This document shows positions 62,801-64,000 of a stretch of 64,000 nt of DNA, in pieces. This DNA comes from Anaeroplasmataceae bacterium (GTDB lineage: Bacteria > Bacillota_I > Bacilli_A > Acholeplasmatales > Anaeroplasmataceae), in assembly GCA_029067355.1 (NCBI GenBank), contig JAIEEQ010000012.1, positions 1 through 64,000 on the forward strand, written 5' to 3'. Position numbers and translations under genes: made by a program. The stretch's first letter is position 1. Each line of letters starts with the position of its first letter. The notes below the pieces were generated by a model. It was not told the origin of the DNA. It searched no databases and worked only from the letters and a program-made list of their open reading frames with translations.

Positions 62801-64000
62801 CTCAGCACGATCTGCTACACCAACATTTGATACATCATTGATATTATCTAATAAAGACTCAAAATAGAAACCACGGAAAGATTCATCAAATGCATAGCTA
62901 CCAAATAACCAGCCAAATAAGGAATCCTTAGATTCTGTATTACCAAGCTTGTTTCCAACAAATGGAATGGTAACTGTGGTCATATTATGACAGCCTGCCA
63001 AAACACCCTCTCCAATATACTCAGAGCTATCTGGAATTACTAGCTCAACAATAGAAGAATATGCAAACGCATAAGCTCCTAAATAGTCTAAGCCCTCTGC
63101 AATTAAAATGGATTCAATTGCAGTATCTAGCGCAAACGCAAAATCTCCAACATAGCGCATATCTGAGCCAATATAGATGAAGGAATTAAATACACCAGAC
63201 TGTGTACTATTTGTTATTACCCCATTAGATGAACTATTAAATACAAAAGTAGTTGCACCTGATGGATCTACAATATTCATATCTCCTGTTTCATTTAAAT
63301 GAACACAGTTGTAGAACATGTATTCTCCAATGAAATCAGAATAATAATCAATTTGACATAGACCTGCACAATATGCAAAAGCGTGAGTTCCAACTTCTTT
63401 TATGCTTGCAGGAACTGTTAAACTAGCCAAATTTAGATTGTTTGCAAACATATAGTCTCCAATTTTTGTTGCTCCATTAAAGCTTACTAAAGAAATATTC
63501 GTATGCTCAAAGCAGTGAGCTCCAATATTGACAAGACTTTCTGGCAAAGTAACAGAGTTTACGCTATCAGAATATGCAAATGCATAATCCCCTAGTGTTT
63601 CAATATCTGTAAAGAACCGTTCCTCAGTTTGACCATCTAAGCCCTCATCAATCAAGACTAATGAATCACAATTATAGAAGGCATACGCTCCAATTTCTTT
63701 TACAAAGCTTCCATTCAAGCGAATTCTTTGAATTTCAGAATTAAAGAACACTCCAGCACTTATAATAACACCCTCTGTACCACCATTTGTAAAGCTTACC
63801 TGTTCAATGTGGTCATTAGCAAAGGTGTATGTACCTGTAACCTTATTATTAAATACAGCAGAAAGGATATATGGACAGCCTGTAAATGCATGATCCTTTA
63901 TTTCTGTAATGGATTCAGCAAAGACAACCTCTGATAATTGCTGAGCATTTTCTATATTATATCTTTCAAAGGCATTGTCTGCAAAGGCATAATTGCCAAT
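41831..64000 (-). CDS. Giant surface protein (>=7389 aa, 5'-truncated by window): BspA-like LRR region, MBG/Ig-like repeats, C-terminal dockerin
   Basis: The track starts at an internal GTG (63751). Manual translation shows the frame open to 64000 and LRR-like (IGNYAFADNAFERYNIENAQQLSEVVFAESITEIKDHAFTGCPYILSAVFNNKVTGTYTFANDHIEQVSF...). Confidence 0.93.
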   Translation of the reverse strand: MGNYAFADNAFERYNIENAQQLSEVVFAESITEIKDHAFTGCPYILSAVFNNKVTGTYTFANDHIEQVSFTNGGTEGVIISAGVFFNSEIQRIRLNGSFVKEIGAYAFYNCDSLVLIDEGLDGQTEERFFTDIETLGDYAFAYSDSVNSVTLPESLVNIGAHCFEHTNISLVSFNGATKIGDYMFANNLNLASLTVPASIKEVGTHAFAYCAGLCQIDYYSDFIGEYMFYNCVHLNETGDMNIVDPSGATTFVFNSSSNGVITNSTQSGVFNSFIYIGSDMRYVGDFAFALDTAIESILIAEGLDYLGAYAFAYSSIVELVIPDSSEYIGEGVLAGCHNMTTVTIPFVGNKLGNTESKDSLFGWLFGSYAFDESFRGFYFESLLDNINDVSNVGVADRAEDIYQTAEDGTPDDRIYIEIDYETIMDSAVMELVTQKCSDILTYEFYVSNKIRTINVTRETVLGYGAFYNLYFVEEINLPNTKAVIEETGKDHKSLLSINNYAFYNCYGLTYMEVPNTVGFILAGAFEGCLGLERMDLPFVGGRANVHESADSVFGYIFGMREFVVTKEDGTILEAIPTTQYYMKQNNVTIDNYRVYYLPPNLTEVSIHVETTIAYGAFYNCATLKHIHLSDTVVTIQDYAFYACMGLEEMIIPPKVSRLETYVFDNCHNITNISIPDTDPTDPLKMGVSYIGDYTFANCYSLPKLVLPTSVEELGYSIFSGCISLKDITLPFAGQKGRKITDRFFTTTGDADGEELHSGFGWLFGSEAPGWRTETVQGVTSTIVDPYTRIYLIDYFKDKELLIDGEAAILTAESSEEIFQKALEIFNEQFFLISYQKTTGTYTNPSVADERYETASGLELTDNASKIEELLAEDLTNKNEDRVGFYVSKAVRNIVLTKTDMILDESFKDCPFIETIDATACTKLCYIGNFAFGNSLETMDEDGTVLYRSQLRSFTMSTDVDYPNTPALAPSTDRIINPEVLVFVGHYAFFRNFNLEHFMMPNTVEEIGDFAFYGTNHLEYAVIPARIQQNAIGKYAYAKSGLTDIKILNEQVSEGQFMDCDSLEYIFVPQLAFSVGTRTFEDCDSLKYIVYMESRISGKMFYHCDSLEDIVIPNHVTTIGDYAFAECQGLLYVHQENNIVGQYMYYNNKALLHVFHSSDADYLGFTAENILGFDAVGNIVVEVNADGSFTYTSHDHSKDTIGFRDTTISIGQHAFENCASLVEIVLPTGEQFDTISNAAFKGCSSVEVINIPKNIVRINDQAFENCTNVAEVNLPADGKLDDIGSKAFSNLRRVESLIVPTTVTHIGEGAFSRLVSLHELSIPFVGDQGNPELESTQYNSLFGYIFGYATDEEGANPDDEKLMYKVCQMYGEASSYWVYLPVSLKEVTVYGDIQDQLRYGAFSGCEYLEHIYLCESIKKIEDYVFAGCYRLEDMDLTPLTELEYIKSKAFERCLTISEIKLPDTDTFTFIGDDAFAYCISLEEQKLPDSLEEIGKNIFTGCQSLSTLSVPFIGKNREVSNNRTDDSTFAYFFDSIRPNYYDKSLLADEVMNPINDPNRPGGISTTDTYDYTNFVETIQYFKNYTYDHNPCIDVELLVDENAEEKTYVTGFIPKSLTTVSVTSETIIAYGAFMNCDMIEKVTLSNESLNRTKKDPETGAIVDASVILTEIDDFAFFNMNSLNNVNKNEALAVADCSDIEILDTIKRVGNYAFAECDSIQNIYTFKADIEFGSYVFAYEHALTNIQFRTEEGYKGFVLKSHMFYYCDALETLTTPTDIDVIGDVEDYVFAYGLSLISLDYNDDKMGDHMFDYCLSLPDVAIHECVTTVGSYVFANNFSLSDVIFENGIIGRYMFFNDCSLVDVRVPVNIYEIRFAAFENCDNLESLELPFVGQYATADESLFEGKYYNGVTKQLEAISDPSLLEDYIELGVPNSVFGWIFGKLREDEELDEEKYSLIRQIYTLPNGEDESNFHTYKIQNSIKNVSIIADEVISFGAFSSTKVVNFVFATDNENGHIATTEFGKYAFAYSDITLLNYDDTIAGVKYNINIPESVILIRDRAFDSCQKITTLRLTPQLTEDSCETYVFTNCDSLVEIVFENAYIGEHMFDDCDGLVSLTVHEPIVVVEDYAFANCDLLEFLTFENNIIGRYMFSNCPSLQVVEVANCVQTIGYAAFERCPNLVAIELPFVGKEANNDRTEENLFGWIFGFTNEPLAPASILVVDEEEVGNTMLVVEQVYDYDGSSFKKRNAYLPSVLVLVSITDEAYIGFGAFSRMDIESINLSDENVLTIGDYAFYQSGVMFMNDYALYSIDQDHYKINLPENLTLLKSHAFDGAYNIETLRIMEKLAYDLTSADAVVPIETHAFANEVKLCDVKFENNFIGEYMFANDTGLTELVVDDCVEYISNSFLFEVAHLKKLTVPFIGRTMKTYLNADGTIDYSFRDKDSVLAWFFSEEEEIREDYKEYMSKITQEYDEDSKTWAYIPLALTELTITVADYLSYGALDQATNLTTITLGTDQLRIIDNYAFRNTGIRSIRIPSSVLALNKGAFKDDKRLRSVRFETGFEIKTIADETFMNCPQLVMTSLPDTITAIGSYAFYNDRSITKFKVSENVKSIGYAAFGLCTSLEELAIPFVGGHSYTDTFEELVELESRYAHDSKETTLGYIFGTDGDALTSDAPQVWNDEDFAAWKENNSYVDRIGQRYQIPSSLKVIDLTSSIGIGYGAFMNCADVEQIILPKELKFIGKYAFYGCWSLKGIDIPRGVDIIGDGAFQNSGLEYIEIWNPVIGDHEFANCKKLHTVIVHDTVEEIGFGAFTGCTLLENLTIPFVGRRNYTNHEQAVNYESSFVYIFATDVIQNQREFIHEHDGIGYTIPVTTLQQELARMNYVEQIFVDHLSSNYNTDERCVGYVPKSLINLTITNQKIFATGSMMNIASETETPDPINLYPSVSDPLITHPVPEFINLNLYDVNHINENSDPTVTEIGYHAFEGSELFKKIIMPDTIEKIGERSFANNKKLEIIGISQNLVRIENQAFMNDEKLLLSTVPDAVREIGDESFVGCDSITKFDFNQVEEIGKAAFKDGKLAGKGEVNSDGVLVNGIHLRNVVEIASEAFYNNDGLTFITVPASVTTLGASVFAYSDGITDFALENARIGERMFDSCLGLTSVVIPQNITKVDAYAFANCTNLGKNLAEGVLAVTFENDYIGSHMFDSDINITKVVLPSSITTIDDYAFAKCSGITDITFENTFLGEYMFYKCTGLTELVVPDNILEIRIGAFEECENLTKLTLPFVGKERANNNKEEALFGYIFGKAREDETYDTTTQSFYKSEDLYYNDVFTNYSRDPRLTDEELADYEDLEFKIPEKLSTVVFTDETVVGYGAFSNAENLTSITFSQKLKMIDNYAFYNCLGLTEFVVPDSLEEIGYAAFEGCNNLVTLQIPFVGKLLNIADTGVYRAESNEKYGERAYFGWIFGRKVTSNALRRFNPQNLSYNAPETVKEYNIPSTLKKVIITREMVISDHAFENCEDIIEISLPETLITIGDYAFRNTGLLSIDLPASLGAGSLEACLVEEGHGYLGVGAFSFATSLEYVRFVNACNIREIKDETFADCYSLLGFMLPNDTAVLETLPDEITKIGAYAFYNCSSLPKFIIKSTISYLGEYAFANDGKVSTSLETVEFIELPDHTWELKAIPEGLFRNSTSLKGFIYNGVDIERRLLDSITEIGAVAFENCNHTDFIDFVVSDYVESIGEAVFRGTTNLATLTLPFVGEHRGTLGSDTQTNEMFGWVYGYEEGKITDNANYSIEEKLTTVIITSDTAIAAYAFSNADFIEHITLPNTLESIGAYGFYTSDSLETVEFKKFTEADWKLTTISEGLFKDCIALEGFIYDGGTIERKLLDSIEIVEQYAFENCNDTAFIDFVISNHVHTIGEAVFRGTTNLATLTLPFVGEHKGISSSEPQTNEIFGWIYGYKEGEITDNANYSIEEKLTKVILTSDTDIQAYAFSNADNLVEVSLPNTLLTIGEYGFYHADALVTVTFEEVCQVKVISKALFKDCISLVMHDLPDSVTTICDNAFENCYADGFNEFSISEYVTSIGKYAYLNCNKMVTFNYPENTPITLVSEGTFKNCTSLVMHYLPDSITQIDAYAFENCYADGFNEFTVSKNVTYMGKEVFKNCNKLEILTLPFVGQERGVVTSTDAELNNNVFGWLFGKVAKEATPSVFKIAKAITPNINDYAVVESLHTVNITDDTAIADEAFLNCTEIEHVTLNEGVQTIGARAFKNTGLVAFELPQTVESIGEEGFMDSSNMESFIYSDNNLLIEIKAKTFMNCESLTTFATKTTSEFFHEKITSLGDSAFENTGFKEIHVPNTMTSLGTKVFANCKVLEDALVECDALGTYMFENDKVLEHVVLTSSTISSISVGAFKECHKLIHLNSETEFILNPTIKLIEEYAFYGLRELEQLNLPASLEEIESYGFAYLTSILTLVLPDTLKYIHKGAFNGMCELEDITLPFIGSSLGAVSGTEEAVFGWIFGSDAYTDYPDGYEVSHQASHGVKITQGYKEDVKNSGWTFYIPYKLYRIDLSRQITDIAAYAFQNVHMADVINIPLTTKVIRTRAFDGCWDLKYVEIPLETLELHEQVFINMESPEELEAEKKGAGAILNGVVYEQFFIIAHYVPSYAPAFNDQAIIYASERPSQWHLTADDSLLDQNDLIFNSQFVWEANEATRWHTKYIVCSEEREIFIYQYNPSAIEHPDGTFTGGFEIIGYTSKFTGGHIVVPETYASRPVVAIKAGAIASYNQKANADPNDIYRDIDTFEIAHNVVKVEENALPGGQAMIVYVHRTMDEIADYCGGDAKKWIGKYDPETKTTDGNALVYYGYVDTTSVDGVDLTNNTEYMEKYSWTKTSGDTYQILVNGLDISWENSELVFTGDLQTPTPIVSLNGMNTTIVGDVKDASVNYWTGLEDIRQPILPDLTLEGGLYRLVYEDNLHVTGFSETGVVTTYQPRVTLLSNHQSTAGNQTVNFDITKAELVITFEDNKIYDEYRWERDAWDTEVQGYVGSLGGQLYGTLVTTGNNTVSHYKPNNSTYGPKDIVYVDGADARTYMSSDEFYNLMWSENWFVLTSDDQNITMDYYVTLKDIVVTISPQPVTTYWNDLTQEYDKNHLLLPTVTTMYDPAKLPLKVIALGEEEDAVLGMGIHKAQALIDTSKFLADTHGNIPMNYVLIPSVNSFVIKKISVAIPVVGTNYGYTGESQLIYTQESAQGLYKLYSGEYTEYDHSGTLLVQRNMVSNDVYLVKYADVSVTYTIYKNQMIYEIFFENVENRLKGIMKVYDSEHNFIEEKEYSAGTDIELFSEGCQTIVYTIPTDNGHMELTLTYQPNQEFRFEDIGTYTLFSVLTNSQDYEWDDPRDPYFHSEIVALTTDIIKCPVEIDIPFNYQAIYTGSEIVIEDVSDFTVRNLLPGYTISYKLAFTPTEAGRITANQIEIRDLKIMKDGNPAQDIFTVTLNGFITVVYGDVPYKAEDVTVDYDGNSHLVEDLVSVQVSSQDSYEIRFGLNGRTYDYESLSYKDAGVYTFYFRITSDHFDTTYGSINVIVNRIHSTVIVNNESNTMEYNGQRFPLDYTISGSKGDVTVQYFVDGSRRDSAITAGHYVARIIVSADNTRNYLDTTFEYEFDITPKTLTIQKSDLSSSATFSKNYDGKVFNQYYDILTMIPDHRIRLMLSTESEVANKYSTSDNTLKIVVTIYNERGSVVTNSFDIELGEFEVQIVKGDATFKVDGEEFTFSEHGNVLPGITSNVDSYQVSFLDQDGNSVSAVDGYLPFDAGTYTMVIFAEETLNTNATEFTTEIIIKPYELDTVLVTDRYEYTGTVIHPIVEIVISPNHDVEVQYTFPEGVDRINVTNEDIVFTISVAEPYSNNYCFKTSEYAYRIYSRNVTIVHNAEKVYEDIDKPYTVSLTDEMVENGVSFDTVIGELTTRSGAMGIYSTQYDFISTLHFVNADGDIVDNNYHVTYRCNVKIRYEEFSFEHVLQEGDEITLEDGIVVITRDYTGLAYTPEIEITNENALQTTILFSPNGLSYSSNISYTNAGSYDIYLRITGLRMEEYVGMFRLVIRRVQLSLIAEQEKEYAFTGSHIEIDYEITPAIGAIVEPITYNLDNRGVDDPQDIFFPFAPVYVNNYVAYIEVKDTENYIGFKEEVYYKIVRGDSAIIIDDSYSKHVYNGSPVKNPDFSSFMENPTPVFTYEAWVDGAWQPLDANPVNAGTYRVTITLPGNEEYGESSASLEFVISPRTVGNTWDTTEFTYDGMLHRPVTTALGLRHDPIEVIYGDSGNIHADTYTLTVASADPNYVLNNNTVTYTILPKTILVTEYDDHVVILDGNPWSKMYDSNSFEGIAAGDVLTATLTANSTELGEYIGIDAFTWEATIVNAANEDVLSDYEFSFNLYINIKEKPIQFDFLDIEVDYTGMPQHPTLEIYSEGEAVVTYILPSGDETNEMPTFINAGEYVIQYRIEMEDYETAEGTMNFIILKINADIEVEAEASQYLGTDWIFYSGAPNSYKTGYQIVNFESVEPENITVHLVQPSETEQITYSISYMDLATNEILAEAPVNCGRYRVIVTTEETQNYKATEVSAEYEITKVDPKFDKATITENGETIQTNEPNVLGLNAQYGQKLDYLEFKIIGAGSLTITYRNHATNAITTTKPTEVGDYTAIFTMAESDNYNAGVLEYDFHIEKRILVLTGNYTHGFNNASWELDFERDGFSLGYYSTVLDEENHYVSGIGTTTFSNAQLVGTIKTIGSSYGVYSGQDAFELSEDLRIFIDGEEVDTANYEIRINITVEIVKATITVDVVEASLHKTYDGTAKYPEFDFSNVAGGSYNIYYSFVKPSSDSDFSNFTTNPEMIHADTYHLYYRILFDEYQPISGELDFTIDKAMPTIKITDKKIYYTGYALDLLAGYMTCDSPAPMTYSIQSSNGAPVAEIIFADTYTIMVSVAETEDYLAAELEAELTIHKMTIDLIWNNLEIEYTGNLELPTAITLLSNTGLTIRPADGYDGTSIGKQVAVATISNPNYTISSETATCEYEITRTVVDYEEVVNLIYSGEVPSFVDGNGYTYSGLESLSADAGSYSITIHIADLDNYQWSDGAELLSRTITVHILAKNISDADVSKSRVGSQSYTGSPIKPGFTMNYKGINLVQGQDILVEYANNIKVFSTATITVTGQGNYTGQYVYEFFIESNVLRLDNSSYQFILATSTNTFEATEHLKYSSKERVLIGNVEAGTTVEEFINNFLEAQRGFIRIYKGTKQISATKYSSTFVGTGMRVVFVNEFGTTIDTAYISVRGDLDGDGQITITDVSKLLTQISNSNSLKYEYNYAADINRDGKVDIFDYTPLNNHVSGIEPIN
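41834..42100 (-). other. Dockerin domain (two Ca-binding repeats) at the C-terminus of the giant protein
   Basis: VGTGMRVVFVNEFGTTIDTAYISVRGDLDGDGQITITDVSKLLTQISNSNSLKYEYNYAADINRDGKVDIFDYTPLNNHV: duplicated DxDxDGxIxxxD loops. Confidence 0.85.
42560..48970 (-). repeat. MBG/Ig-like repeat array of the giant protein
   Basis: Repeats such as MEYNGQRFPLDYTISG, YTGMPQHPTLEIYSEG, TYDGTAKYPEFDFSNV, EYTGNLELPTAITL. Confidence 0.8.
49500..64000 (-). repeat. LRR_5 (BspA-like) repeat region of the giant protein (continues past window)
   Basis: Dense repeats such as IGDYAFANCYSLPKLVLPTSVEELGYSIFSGCISLKDITLPFAG, interspersed with PF[VI]G...FG[WY]IFG modules. Confidence 0.92.

Overview
AT-rich bacterial window, probably a Mollicutes/Bacilli-like gut lineage (inference), standard code with TGA used as stop. 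Every supported gene lies on the minus strand. Right-to-left, about 40 kb is taken up by two giant surface-protein genes. The first is >=7389 aa; its 5' end lies beyond position 64000, and the 7306-aa ORF in the track is only an internal GTG start. The second is about 5830 aa. Both have the layout BspA-like LRR_5 region + long array of MBG/Ig-like repeats + C-terminal dockerin-like Ca-binding motif, with no LPXTG or C-terminal TM anchor. A trypsin/HtrA-like protease gene with an apparent single-base frameshift sits between them. Directly downstream of the 5830-aa gene is a 2027-aa membrane-anchored protein (N-terminal cohesin-like domain, cadherin-like beta-sandwich repeats, C-terminal TM and Lys-rich tail). 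It is followed by a degenerate GGDEF/EAL protein with a coiled coil, acidic tract and uncharacterised C-terminal domain, a structured intergenic RNA, a small LRR protein and two paralogous Ig-like lipoproteins. The left 10 kb is more ordinary: FMN riboswitch + RibU-like ECF S component, small membrane proteins, an overlapping operon (ABC transporter-ArsR-DUF5662-like-PHP-EngB), a GNAT protein and tRNA-Arg(CCG). The main candidate novel system is a non-cellulosomal cohesin/dockerin-type surface assembly made of giant LRR-MBG proteins and a membrane scaffold linked to a probably inactive c-di-GMP-like signalling protein. All family calls come from reading motifs; no database search was run.
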